Assembly: GCA_964017065.1 (NCBI GenBank)
Contig: OZ024789.1
Location: 4,405,971 to 4,469,970 of the forward strand
Direction of reading: 5' to 3'
Source: Haliclona indistincta
Lineage: Eukaryota > Porifera > Demospongiae > Haplosclerida > Chalinidae
Length of the DNA: 64,000 nucleotides
In this document: in pieces, positions 44,501 to 54,685 of the stretch
How the letters are laid out: every line of letters begins with the position of its first letter
Position numbering within the stretch: the stretch's first letter is position 1
The notes under the pieces: model-generated
The model's input: only the letters and a program-made list of their open reading frames with translations
What the model was told of the DNA's origin: nothing
The model's database searches: none
Position numbers and translations under genes: made by a program

Positions 44501-47430
44501 AGTTATACCATGCCTACCTGTGGTGTATCATGAATACACTCAGCAATAACCATTAATCCCTCAGGCTACGCCCTCGGGATTAATAGTTATTGCTTCGTGT
44601 ATTCATGATACACCACAGGTAGGCATGGTATAACATTATACTTATTACATGTATCATTATCATGGTCGATGTGAATAAAAAATTATGATCACAATAGTAT
44701 TACAGATTATGAGCAAAGGAAAGGTCAAATAATGCGTATTTTAGCTGATCGCTAACCGAGGTTATACGTTGACAATTATAGAAGTGAAATTCAATGCAGA
44801 TTCCAGAAAATCAGGCTCACTCAGACAAGCCTATTTACATATGTGCGAAAACTAATTTTCACACATGAGTAGCCGCCATCTTAATCCGATGTCATCCTTA
44901 CATATCATTGCCTATCGGCAATGATAATACTACAACACAAAGAACTTCTAGAAAAAGCTAGAACAATACGCAAAAAGGCAGGACACCCCAGATCACAGAA
45001 CGAATACAAAAATTAGGAAACACATAAATGGTTCAAGATAGTCATGGTAAATTTCGGATTTTTCATACAACTTTCAAAGGCTAATTAGAGATGAAATAAC
45101 TGGCCCCAGGGATGCTAGTAGACATTGACAACACTGTAGTATTATAAATCACCAAACAGCTGCATGCAGTTATGCTTATGTGCATTTACTATTGATTGCT
45201 GCCCATGTAGATCTTATGAAAAAGATTGTAGAGATAAAATTAATAATAAATTATTGTGATTGTAAGATGATATCATGATAATCATACTATTGCTATTATC
45301 ACTCAGCACTATTGTCTAGACAATTATAATTTGATGTGTGTTTGAAGTTATAATAGTTATCATTTTCCAGTCTATTTTAAATGTACATAATTTCAAAATT
45401 GCAGGACAAATTTTTTCAAAAAATTGCATATGGATGTCAAGCAGCATGCAGTCAGCTGCAACATTACAACCAGCAATAATTATATTTGGGTGAAAATAAG
45501 CAAGAAATTAAACTCATTAAAAGTGCTTAAAATGTAGTTCAAGTGGACAGTGTCAGTGGCTAAATTTTATGCAAAATGCCTTTTGATATTTTGGGCGCAA
45601 TAATACATTATGAGACTCCCTGGAAAAAAACTGTAGGGATGACGCCTGTGAAAGTAAAGGAACAAAAGTAAAGTAATAAGATGGAACATTGTTTGTAAAA
45701 GTCCCACATCAGCAGCTTGCTGTGACAACCTCAGTGCAACAATGCGGAATCCTCATCCTATACTTCGAGCAGAGACCTCCCATTGTCAACTACTTTAAAC
45801 CTTCAATTACTTCAAAACACAGCTACTGACCTCAAGCTTTAAAACCATCAATTACTTCATTGGGCTGCGCCCTCCAAACACACAAGCCGCTGATGTAGGC
45901 CTGGATACAGTGAAACTCCTCCTTGCAGAGGAGGTCACCCCTCAAATGAGGTCACACACCCTAATACGGCATAGATATTATATACGGACACTGCATGTTT
46001 TGTCTTCAGAGAACCAATGCTGCAGCAATTATCCTTGATATAACTGTTAGTTACTGAGTGTGTGTTATCAAAGCATGTCCAATGCATGCAATTCCATCAA
46101 GGCATCTGTACCTTGGTGCTTCATAATGTTTGACTCGTTACTGACTTAAATTTCTGTATACTATTATGTTTTAAAATGAATTAATTTATGCAGCATCGCA
46201 ACACTTGTTGAAGGACAAAAATTACCCGGAAGCTGATTTTTCAAGTAAAGGTGGTGGCTTGCAACATGAGATTGATATAGAGCATAGTAAAAGAGGTCTT
46301 GCAGTGATCTTAACAAATGGAAATTATAGGCATCCGGATTATTCTCGGTTAAGCTTCACCGAAGACGACGGCAAAGAAATGGGAGAAACGTTCAATGATT
46401 TTGATTTCAATTGCTACTCAGTGAAAGATCTAACTGCTCCTGAAATACAAGATCTGGTTGATCAAATCTGCAATTGCAAGTATCCTAATTCCTACATGTA
46501 CGAGTATGTTGTTTTTGTTTACTCTGGACACGGCAAGATTACGAGAGACGGGAGAAGTTCAGGTCTGGTTGGAATTGACGGAGAAATGATCGAGACAACT
46601 TCTAGAGTTATCGAACCACTGAAAGGAATCAAGCCACAATCAATGACTAAGATAGTGTTTATAGATGCTTGTCGTGGCATTAAACGCGGAATCCCAAAAG
46701 GCGAACAAACAAAATGCTTGGTAGCTTATGCAACACAGTTCCGTTATGTTGCCTATCCTAGTGAAGCAGGTAAAGGAAGCCTATGGATGATGCCACTTGC
46801 TAAGAAGCTAAAGCAAAGAGAAAAGTCAGTGCAGCAAGTCCTAAAAGAAGTAGCAGAAGAATTGTTGATGAAGGGTTGTTCACAATATCCAGAAATGGAT
46901 GACAGTGACTGCAAACCACCAATCTTTCTTGCACGTACATGTAAGCACACAAAATTATTAAAGTCTTGTGATTTATGTTGTTGCTTAAATATCAGTGCAG
47001 ACCAAAGGAACAACACCACCAGCATATGAAGAGTTTCCTAAACTTGGTAAGCAATAATTATTATTGATCTACATGTATAGGATAGTGAATTCGTGAATTA
47101 TTTTCAGGTGGAAAACCTAAGATGGTAGACTTAGCCTACTTAGCAAAGCGTGATGGAAATGGTTTGATACGAATCATAGATAGGATCTTAGAAAAAGACA
47201 TCTCTACTATCGAGCGGTGTTCTCGTACACTGCTCGAATACGGGGATCGGCCAGTTCAACCGGAACCAGCTACTGATGAAGACAAGCAAAGGTTTTGTCT
47301 TGAAGTACTGATCAAGTGGCTTTCGACGGGTACACCAAAGACCCGTCCAACCTGGAATAATCTGATCGAGTGCTTAGAAGATGCTGGGCTCAGGGATGTT
47401 GCAAAAGACATAAAAGACAACCTGGGATGA
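38542..47430 (+). CDS. CARD-like / death domain / C14 protease / death domain protein (copy B)
   Basis: Nine exons fit one continuous frame: 38542-38836, 38902-38953, 39002-39045, 39202-39270, 40901-41260, 44058-44114, 46194-46934, 46996-47046 and 47108-47430 (stop). They total 663 residues. Order: CARD-like domain (10-95), Pro/Ser linker, death domain (about 178-258), short basic linker (SRAKRPRIE), caspase-like domain with catalytic His 405 (YSGHG) and Cys 452 (DACRG), and a second death domain (about 580-660). Every junction is GT-AG with matching phase, including the two long introns. An alternative is two genes: a CARD-DD adaptor ending by read-through at 41,277 (MLKQ stop) and a separate protease. 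The Asp of DACRG occupies the position that in metacaspases and paracaspases favours Arg/Lys substrates. Expected role: cytosolic initiator protease activated by clustering. A decayed kinase lies downstream. Confidence 0.7.
39691..40678. mobile_element. 988-bp TIR element with subterminal repeats in copy B intron
   Basis: The ends TATGGAACGCCGTAGTGGAC are perfect inverted copies that continue for about 100 bases. They are flanked by CCCTTG on both sides (39,685-39,690 and 40,679-40,684). Both subterminal regions carry many variants of GCGGTCATTGGC and GATCAGCGGTGCG. The paralogous intron of copy C at about 58,510 (CGCCCTCTTGGAGG) is the empty site. Confidence 0.88.
40086..40390 (+). pseudogene. 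Gene fragment inside the 988-bp element
   Basis: From ATG 40,086 an open frame encodes an acidic, helical segment (MEFNLEEFLSFVEN onward) ending in KGRPLICKQ. The GRP followed by a basic/helical stretch resembles the N-terminal region of transposon-derived integrase-domain proteins found in many animals, but this is only a resemblance. No catalytic domain follows. Its base composition and codon pattern differ from the surrounding repeats, so it looks captured or is a transposase remnant. Confidence 0.4.
41779..42069. mobile_element. TTAA-flanked MITE (piggyBac-like)
   Basis: TTAAGGTGGCGGGTTGGC at the left and a diverged inverse (CATACCCACCACCTTAA) at the right define about 290 bases flanked by TTAA. 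The same end type (GGTGGCGG) occurs at 56,610-57,312. TTAA targeting is typical of piggyBac. No transposase. Confidence 0.65.
42066..42412. mobile_element. Second TTAA-flanked MITE, abutting the first
   Basis: It starts TTAAAGTGGCGGGATACCAAGT and ends ACTTGGTATCCTGCCATTTTAA. An inner inverted pair (GTCTATAAACAGTCAT / ATGACTGTTTATAGAC) lies at about 42,179-42,306. It shares a TTAA with the element on its left. Confidence 0.65.
42695..43600. repeat. Inverted copy of the 33.9-35.8 kb repeat, with minisatellite
   Basis: 42,695-43,100 is the reverse complement of 35,400-35,835, and 43,115-43,600 of 33,945-34,610. The about 800 bases lying between these blocks in the first copy are absent. The array at 43,175-43,470 uses the unit CATGGTTCTGCTGCTTGCATG. 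Confidence 0.8.
43601..44057. other. Intron interval with transposon end
   Basis: There is no coding sequence. AGGGTGTGGTCTGGGGACAAGACTATA at 43,853-43,879 is a solitary end of the TAG(C/T)CTCGT element family. A phrase at about 43,900-44,030 resembles the 17.0-17.6 kb repeats in reverse orientation. Confidence 0.45.
44180..44345. repeat. Cluster of short inverted TTCCACAGGAAGTCACATGA units
   Basis: Three or four alternately oriented copies of TTCC(A)CAGGAAGTCACATGA and its complement lie in 165 bases, able to form several small stems. It lies in the intron before the protease exon of copy B. Confidence 0.65.
44503..44633. repeat. Hairpin element with GGCTACGCCCTCGGG loop
   Basis: Arms TTATACCATGCCTACCTGTG and the reverse complement are about 55 bases each, almost perfect, around a GC-rich loop. 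It is of the same class as 24,359-24,485, 25,118-25,223 and 54,474-54,618. Confidence 0.85.
44640..46193. other. Intron of copy B with remnants shared with copy A
   Basis: It contains the ACACATGAGTAGCCGCCATC block with the palindrome TCATTGCC-ATCGGCAATGA (44,862-44,930, compare 1,818-1,880), the inverted counterpart of 337-790 (45,640-45,890), and an AAGGCATCTG-ACCTT-GTGCTTC motif (46,098-46,125, compare 1,138-1,165). No exon is seen here. Confidence 0.5.
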
Positions 47431-48056
47431 GGTGTATGGTCTGCTTAAGCAATGGACATTTTGAACTTCTCATGCATGTAGTTTTAGTATAATAACCAAT
47501 AATCTAAGCATGTACTCATGTAGTTACATGTATATAGTAGTTTTCGTTTATTTTTGCTAAAGAAGATGACACCCTTTCTTGACTTGAAGTTTAATCATGA
47601 AGCACTTTGTGTTGTTTTTTACCAAAATTAATTTGTAAGTAAAGTAAACCTTGGCTAGACCCAATGTGTACATGTACGCATACCCATTTCTGGTAGTATA
47701 TAATAATTAATGTGTTGCTATCACTGGTTACGCTCACAAAAAATATCAGCTATTATTATTGTTAATATTATTGGGGAAATACAATACTACTTGTACGAAA
47801 CAAGCCGAGGCTCTGATTGGAACGATATTGATTGCAGCAACCAATGGAATAATTTTGCATTTTAGAATGCTTCAAAAGCTGCAGACTATCAAATTTTCAG
47901 ATTACGCATGGATGGGATGAGCTTGCCAAGGATTAGAACTTGGAGGAACAATAGCAGGAATTAAACATAATCTTATGATGAATCCATGATGGTGCAAAGT
48001 TGATTAAAGTGATTGATACCTTGGGCTCTAGAGTTGAAGAGTCAAAGTGCTGGAAG

Positions 48057-49476
48057 ATGATTGTTAATGCAATGAGGCAGTTGGTGCAAGAAATATTGCA
48101 ACAACAACTACAGCAGGAGAGGGAGAGAGCCCGAGAGGTTGAGCAGAGACTTGACCACAGACAGCCAATTGCAGACTAGAGAGAATTAAGGATCGGCAGA
48201 TAGAGCAGGTTTAACAAGCACTTGTAAGAGATTGAGGTTATACTCTCATAATGCTCACAGCTGCAGCATCACCTGCAAGATACTGAGCACACTCTTAATC
48301 AGGTGGTAGAGCAGTTACAGGAAGTAAGGGAGAGAGAGCAACTTCTTGATCAACAACTGATTGAAAGAATAGAAGAGGTTTAGAGAGTGCTGTTAATGAT
48401 TGTTTTTGAGTCATTCCATCTTCAGAACAAGGAAAGAGAGATAGCGATGACCAAAGTGAAAGAACAGGCAACCATAGAGAAGGTGAAAGAGAAGGAGCAA
48501 GTGACCAGGGAGAAGGAGCAAGTGATAAAAGAAAGGGAGCAAGTAACCAAGGAAAAGGAACAAGTGATGAGAGAGAAGGAGCAGATTCAGCGAGACCTAC
48601 AGCTACTGACAGAAGAGTCACAACAACAGATCCAACAGCTCAGACAACAGGTCATTGATTTCATAGTGACATCATCATCACTGTATGTATGTTTGTTCTC
48701 ACCTCTAGTTGTCAGTCATGGAGATAACTGCACTAAGCGAGGAGCAGCCCCACTGGGTGGTGAGGAGAGAGGAGGTGGAGCTGACTGAGGAGGTGTTGGG
48801 CAGAGGAGGATGGGGAGAAGTGAGGGTTGCCAAATTTCGTGGACTCAAGATGGCTGCAAAACTTCTATATGATGTGATCGTTTCTGACTACAATAGACGA
48901 CAGTTCACTCGTGAAATGACAATTGCTGCCAAGATCCGTCACCCCAACCTGTTGCTGTTCATAGGAGCCACAAGAGAGGGAGAGGCAATTATTCTCACAG
49001 AGCTAATGCCAACCAGCCTGCGCAGGGAGTTACAGAGAAATGAGATGCCACAAGTACAGATTACTTCTATTGCCCAAGATGTGGCTTGTGCTCTGCGCTA
49101 TTTACACCAGTGGAGGCCCTCTCCGATCATCCATCGTGACATCAGCAGTGCCAATGTGCTACTCGAGCCACTCCCTAAAGGCTGGCGGGCAAAGGTCTCT
49201 GATTATGGATCTGCCAATTTCATGAATGCTGTTGCTACAGTAGCTCCAGGTAGCCCAGTTTATGCTGCTCCTGAGGCTTGCTATCCTGACCAACACTCTC
49301 CAAAAATGGACACCTTCAGTTATGGAGTATTGCTGATGGAGATGTGCATTAGAGAACTTCCTGAATCCAGTCCAGCACAGAGAGAGGCTCAGATCCTGCA
49401 AATCCAGTGGGCAGCCATGGTGTCCCTGGTGAGGAGGTGTACTATAGTGAGAGTCCAGCTGATCGACCCAACATGA
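48057..49476 (+). pseudogene. Truncated coiled-coil + TKL-like kinase copy B, frameshifted
   Basis: Exons 48057-48208, 48261-48377, 48426-48650 and 48709-49476 parallel copy A. The first coiled-coil exon has a one-base and a four-base insertion (CTTGACC; AGAGAATTAAGG), net two bases out of frame. The kinase exon keeps the G-loop, AAK, HRD, DYG and AAPE, but a two-base insertion (ACTATAGTG against ACTAGTG) at about 49,442 shifts the frame in the last helix, replacing ERPADRPSM. Use of an internal ATG in exon 3 (MTKVKEQ) could still give a kinase lacking only its C-terminal tail. No kelch exons precede it. Confidence 0.72.
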
Positions 49477-50046
49477 GGGACATCATGGAGCTACTAGGTA
49501 GGTCAGACTGCACACCTCATTACTATCTCACTGTGTGTGCTCTCACTATAGCCTCCATCACAGACCAGTGAGCTGGTGAACTAACAAGCTATGTTTCCAA
49601 CAGCACATAACTCTGCCCGTACTTCCTATGCATTTAAACATGTAATCTCTTGCTTGTATGTATGTGTGTGTACGTACTTGTAGTTGAATGCAAACAAAGT
49701 CAAAAATTTGAGTAGGTATAGAGATAGAGTGTTGATATACTGTAGTAGGAGTCCATAAGAGGGCTCATGGCTGTATAGACCACTGAGATTTTAGCAGAAG
49801 TTGCTAGTAGACGCCAGTGATCTGAGGTATAGTATAGTGTCACTTTTCATTTTTGTTGAATACAGCCGGTACTTTATAATTATTTTCAATATCAGTTACT
49901 AAAATTTCATATTAATTTGTTCTTCAGATGGTCAGTTAGTGACGACATAATCAAGATACAAAACACACACTACATCACATGAGTGATCATACTGTACAAG
50001 GCATAAAATGCTTAAAACCTATTCAGTGCATTCATCATAGTAAAGA

Positions 50047-50459
50047 AAATAAAAAGATTTCTATCTAAATCAAAAGATGTAGGGATAAAGAAATCTACCA
50101 CTGGTTCACAATGTTAACCAATAACTTTTTGTGGCGTTTATTGGTGATGCCGTTTTATTGGGCGATTCAAGCTTCGCGGTTTATGAACTTTATATGAATC
50201 AAATTTTTCAAGAAGCGTGAAAACCGCTGTAGATCATTCATTCCTATATCAGTGGCTGCACATAATTATGGACTCTGAGTCTCAGTCAACACCAGCATTC
50301 CTGGGCAATATATCCTGAATTGGAACCACTACTGAATGTAGGGATGCATGTTCTATATTGTCCAGTCAATCGTAATACCTTGTTGGTTCACATTGTAGAC
50401 CACTGAGTGGTAGATTTCTTCACCCTACATTTTTTGACTTCGTTACAATCTTTTTACTT
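50047..50459. repeat. Diverged foldback, same family as 35,920-36,424
   Basis: It starts AAAAAGATTTCTATC and ends with ACAATCTTTTTACTTT. The characteristic AAATCTACCACTGG and its inverse sit just inside each end. The middle is no longer palindromic. Confidence 0.7.
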
Positions 50460-50790
50460 TAATAACTGTTGTTAGTGTAATGAGTACTATTAAATTTTAA
50501 GTTGCATTGTGTGCAGACAGTTCAGTTTTTTATGACAATATTGTTTGTCTTGTACTAAACAATTTCGATTCTCCTGGCAGGTGGCTTTTGAACTTTGTTT
50601 TCAGCGAAACGGCGATATAAATTTAATTCCGCGATTTCTCGATCGTGATCCATTGTCAGCTGAGTGTTAGACGCCAATAATAATCAACAACAGGAAAACT
50701 AAACCAATGGTGGAAACAAAGACAGCTCAGTACGCGTTACGTGCATGATATTGAACAGCACTTCACTGAAAAAGGAAAGGACACAAACAA

Positions 50791-51064
50791 GAAAATTAAA
50801 AAGATTTCTATCGAAATCAAAAGGATGTAGGATTGTGAAATCTACCACTGATCCACAATGTAAACCAACAAGGAACTAGCATTAAAAAAAAATAGAATTT
50901 AGCAGAGCAAGGCATGGAATGGTAATACGATTGACTTGCTAACAGACCATAGAACCCTATATCAGTGGCTGTACATAAGATCAATATTTTGTCACAAGCT
51001 GAATGCACGTCAGGTGTCAGTCAACAGCAACTATCTGAACTAGCTATAGCCAACCACAGCAGCC
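50791..51064. repeat. Single arm of the same foldback family
   Basis: It begins AAATTAAAAAGATTTCTATC, follows one arm of the 35,920-36,424 foldback to GCCAACCACAGCAGCCAC, and is cut off where the minisatellite begins. The preceding 50,570-50,790 also matches 36,430-36,955 in reverse orientation. Confidence 0.7.
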
Positions 51065-51069
51065 ACGGA

Positions 51070-51472
51070 CCTAACGGCGTTGTTAGGCGCTGTTAGGGCG
51101 AATACTGGGCGCCGTTAGGTCCATACTGGGCGCTGTTAGGCGAATACTGGGCGCCGTTAGGTGAATACTGGGCGCTGTTGGTGTTAGGCGAATACTGGGA
51201 GCTGTTAGGCGAATACTGGGCGCCGTTAGGCGAATACTGGGCGCCGTTAGGCGAATACTGTGCACTGTTAGGCGAATACTGGGCGCTGTTAGGCAATACT
51301 GGGCGCCGTTAGGCGAATACTGGGCGCCGTTAGGCGAAGGTTTTAGGGTCTTGGGTTTAGTACTTTATAGTGCTGGTTTTACCAGTACCAGGTAATTATG
51401 GGTTTTTCTCTCAATTTTTCTCAGTTATCAAACAAATTTTGACATCTGGAATTCCGGGTTTTACCGTCAGCC
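51070..51472. repeat. 21-bp minisatellite in a truncated TIR element
   Basis: About a dozen units of GTTAGGCGAATACTGGGCGCC, followed by GTTTTAGGGTCTTGGGTTTAG and an end ACCGTCAGCC. The same layout occurs complete at 60,374-60,930. Because the unit is 21 bases, minus-strand translation reads as repeated heptads (AQYSPNG); this is not evidence for a protein. Confidence 0.85.
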
Positions 51473-51480
51473 TTTTAGTG

Positions 51481-51807
51481 GGGTGTATGGAAAAGAAGGA
51501 AACGGAAAACTGAAACGGACGGCGGAAACGGACGACGGAAAATGGGCGTGGTCTCGCACTCAAGACCTCAAAAACTAAACCCAAACCCAAGACCCTAAAA
51601 CCTTCGCCGCTAACTAACTGTGCAAAGTCGGGAGGGTATCCTAACCCGGGCCTTCGGCCCTTGGTAAGCCTAAGGATCGTCGGGAGGGTCGTCCTAACCC
51701 GGGCCTTCGGCCCTTGCAAACCGTCGAGTGCGAGACCACGCCCATTTTCCGTCGTCCGTTTCCGCCGTCCGTTTCAGTTTTCCGTTTCCTTCTTTTCCAT
51801 ACGCCCC
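51481..51807. mobile_element. 327-bp TIR element with 8-bp target duplication
   Basis: Ends GGGTGTATGGAAAAGAAGG and the near reverse complement extend as about 85-base inverted repeats. They are flanked by TTTTAGTG at 51,473-51,480 and 51,808-51,815. The interior contains two copies of CCTAACCCGGGCCTTCGGCC. It inserted beside the minisatellite element. Confidence 0.85.
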
Positions 51808-52415
51808 TTTTAGTGCATATTCGCAGACAAAATTGAATAAGTTTCCGCGCAATCTGCGCGGCTAAGATGATTATAGCTACAATGTAAAGGCGCGGCTGAA
51901 TGCAAAGTTTTCTTCACAAAACAATGAAACACAACAATCATAGTTACACTCCTTCTGGTGTTCTACACTGACTCAGCTACTGTTAGTAGCAAAGTAGGTA
52001 AAATAGAAAACAATGATTTTAAAGATGATCTAAAAATATTAGTTAACGCCGCTATTTCGCTGCTAGTCGGGTCCATATCATTATCCTTCGTCTAAAAACA
52101 GTACAAAGAAGAAAGAGGAACGTGCCACTTCGGCGACTGTTGGGAAGTGACGAGGTCCAAGGTTTGAATTTTGTTCAAAGACGGTACTCCGCCCTACCTT
52201 GTCATTTCTCCGTTTCCTCGTTTCCGTTTCCCATTTCTTATTCCTCGTTCCTCCTTGTTTAGAGAGACCCAACGTTAGCTAGCTATGCTCATTCGAAATC
52301 ACGTGCGCATAATATCAGCCTACAATCACGTGCGCATACTAATGCCTCCATCCATGATCCAACCTCCTCTGGTCACATGCGTGGCTCGATAACACTCGAT
52401 AACACGCAGCAAGCA

Positions 52416-53154
52416 ATGGCGGGTTTACCAGTTGACAGCGACGAAAACTCGGTTTTTACTAGATTTTCACATAGGATTACAAATGGAGTCAACTTCGGTG
52501 ACCTTGTTCCGAAAGCATTCGGTTCAGAATTGATCGATAGTCGAGAGCGACAGGATTGTTTAGCAAAGAAAAACAACCCCTTTGAAATGGGGGACACATT
52601 CGTGGGGATCATGAACAGGAAGATCAGCGCCCATCCCAGCAACTTCTACATATTTGTGTACCTGTTGAAGAGCTTGGGACAGGGGGAGAGAGATATAGCT
52701 ACAGAGATGGAAGGTACGCATGTGCAGTTTATAATCTGATGTAGCTGTTACAAATCTGTGTCAATGCTTACATACACACAGCTGAAGTTGGAGCGAAGGC
52801 TGAAGACACTCTTCCACGTGATACCCTAGAAAAGTAAGTGAATCAACTTTTGCTGTCTTTAGTAGATAATTATTTATGTGACTAGGATAAATCGTGCAGC
52901 TGGTATCCGAACATCTGCTGGACACTCAGGTATCAAAAGCATGCATTGTCTAGTGTGTCAGAAAGAATTATAATTATGATCAGGAAATTTACACACAACT
53001 GCTCGTGGTGAATGCACAAAGTATTTTGATATATTTTGTGATTAGTGAAATGCATAATAATGTACTCCAGTTTTATACACAGGTCCTCCTCCTCCTTCTT
53101 CTATGATGGTCTCTCCAGCTAAATCTGCTAGTAGCATACCAAGGCTTCGTGCAA
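52416..53154 (+). CDS. CARD-like first exons of a third CARD/DD family gene (copy C, partial)
   Basis: Exons 52416-52713, 52782-52833, 52886-52929 and 53083-53154 match the first four exons of copy B almost base for base, with the same phases. They encode the CARD-like domain plus the APEVG-type and GPPPPSSMM linker. Exon 4 has one extra Met codon. The next expected exon (death domain, as at 40,901) is not found before the window ends. The intron homologous to 39,271-40,900 can be followed, with insertions, to about 58,620 and then loses similarity. The gene may continue beyond the window or have lost its 3' part. Confidence 0.75.
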
Positions 53155-53210
53155 GTAAGAATTAAATCTAGAACTATTAACTAATAATGAACCAGCTAAT
53201 ATGGAAAATT

Positions 53211-53822
53211 TATAGACCATTATAGGCGCTAATAGGCGCGAATCTTTGGACCACCATATTGACGGTATTGTGCTGCTGGTAAAACAAAAGATATTCGTTT
53301 CTTTGCGCGCTTGGCAGGCTACTTTCCACTTGCAAGCAATAGAATATTACATTGCAAGCTTAAGAGTTTACAAACGAACATTACTGCCACAATCTCGGTG
53401 AAGAAAGCGAAGTTAGCAAGCAGTTGACTGCTAGAAACTGGTCCAGTTTTGCTGCTGTTCTGTATCAGCCAAGCTATTATCGATTGGACTGTTCGATCAA
53501 GGCCGCTATCCAGTATTGTTTGCTACCATGATGTAGTTGCTCGTAGACACAGTGTGCCAGTAAAATCGAACAAAATGTCAGTAGTTTCGTTCCATATTTC
53601 CCGCTTTGCTGGCTGTTCGAGAGATAGAAACGCGCGTTTTCAAGCTCTAGTGACTCAACTTTTTCGCTTGTGTGTGCAAAATACCTAGCTAAGCACGCAA
53701 AAAGACGAAACCTTGTGTTTTGCCTGCAGCACAATACCGACATAATGGTGGCGTTGACATGGTCATGTCCGGTGTTGTACGGGCGCGCGCGGGAAAATGT
53801 TTAGCGACTAAAATGGTCTATA
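53211..53822. mobile_element. 612-bp TIR element in copy C intron
   Basis: Ends TATAGACCATT and AATGGTCTATA. Inner stretches (ACGGTATTGTGCTGC near 53,263 and its complement near 53,730) extend the inverted similarity. The copy B intron lacks it at the same place (about 39,320). Interior open frames are unrecognised. Confidence 0.7.
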
Positions 53823-54473
53823 GAAGTTGCTTATAAAGTTGTTTATACTACAGTTCAATGTAATTCCAGAATCTGATTGGTCAGTTGGAGGAAAATAAAT
53901 CACGTATTCTTCCGCGGGAACTCGTATTTTTCTGCTGGAACTCATATTTTTCCGCTGGAACTCATGATCATCAGTGTATTCCTCTGTCATGAGTTTCTTT
54001 TGTACAGGTACTAGCTTTGGTTGTTACTGGGCCAGTATGTGTTGTGTTCGCTTCTGGCATGGGCAGCACAGCATCTATAGACCCGAGCACTTGGCTACGA
54101 TCGATGCAACGATAAGTTGACTTGTAGAGTCGTGCATGGAAAACGTAAGAAAGCAAGTAACTTACCACGTTTTGCTATGTTGACAGCTTAAAGATTGCCC
54201 AATAAACGCACACAGCAAGTACAAAAGACTGCTGGACTCTAGTAACTATCATTCTAACGAATCTAACCGTTCGTTGGAGTCCAAGTTCAGCCATTGCCAC
54301 GTGTAACGCAAAGCGGCGTTTGTGGGTGTGGCAGCCAGGTCACAGCACGTGTTTTCGAGCAAGAAGAAACGCTCATGCTGCAGGAACTCAGCAGCTTTGG
54401 GACGGTCATCAACCATTGTTTTCAAAAAATATCTGCGTCGGTTTATTGTTGCCATGTAGCTGTAGTATAAATA

Positions 54474-54618
54474 CCTTAGACGACGAATCATCGGCAACTA
54501 CGGGAATTAGAGCGCCTTGGCAACCGAAATAGACGCCCTCGCGCTACGCGCTCGGAACGTCTATACATCGGTTCCCGCGGCACTCTAAATCCCGTAGTTG
54601 CCTCGATCCGTCGTCTAA
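54474..54618. repeat. GC-looped hairpin element
   Basis: Arms TTAGACGACGAATC-ATCGG / CGATCCGTCGTCTAA with an inner pair around GGAATTAGAGCGCC. The loop is CCTCGCGCTACGCGCTCGG, identical to that at 24,409-24,431. The preceding about 650 bases (53,823-54,473) hold no recognised gene. Confidence 0.75.
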
Positions 54619-54685
54619 CCTATATGTAGAATCTCACCCTATAGTCTCACCCTTGGTGGGAGAGATTTTAAACCACCATATAATA

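Noticed and set aside
51083..51296. Repetitive AQYSPNG heptad protein on the minus strand
   Set aside because: The frame stays open only because the DNA unit is 21 bases; the same unit at 60.5 kb is reversed half way, which a coding gene would not tolerate.
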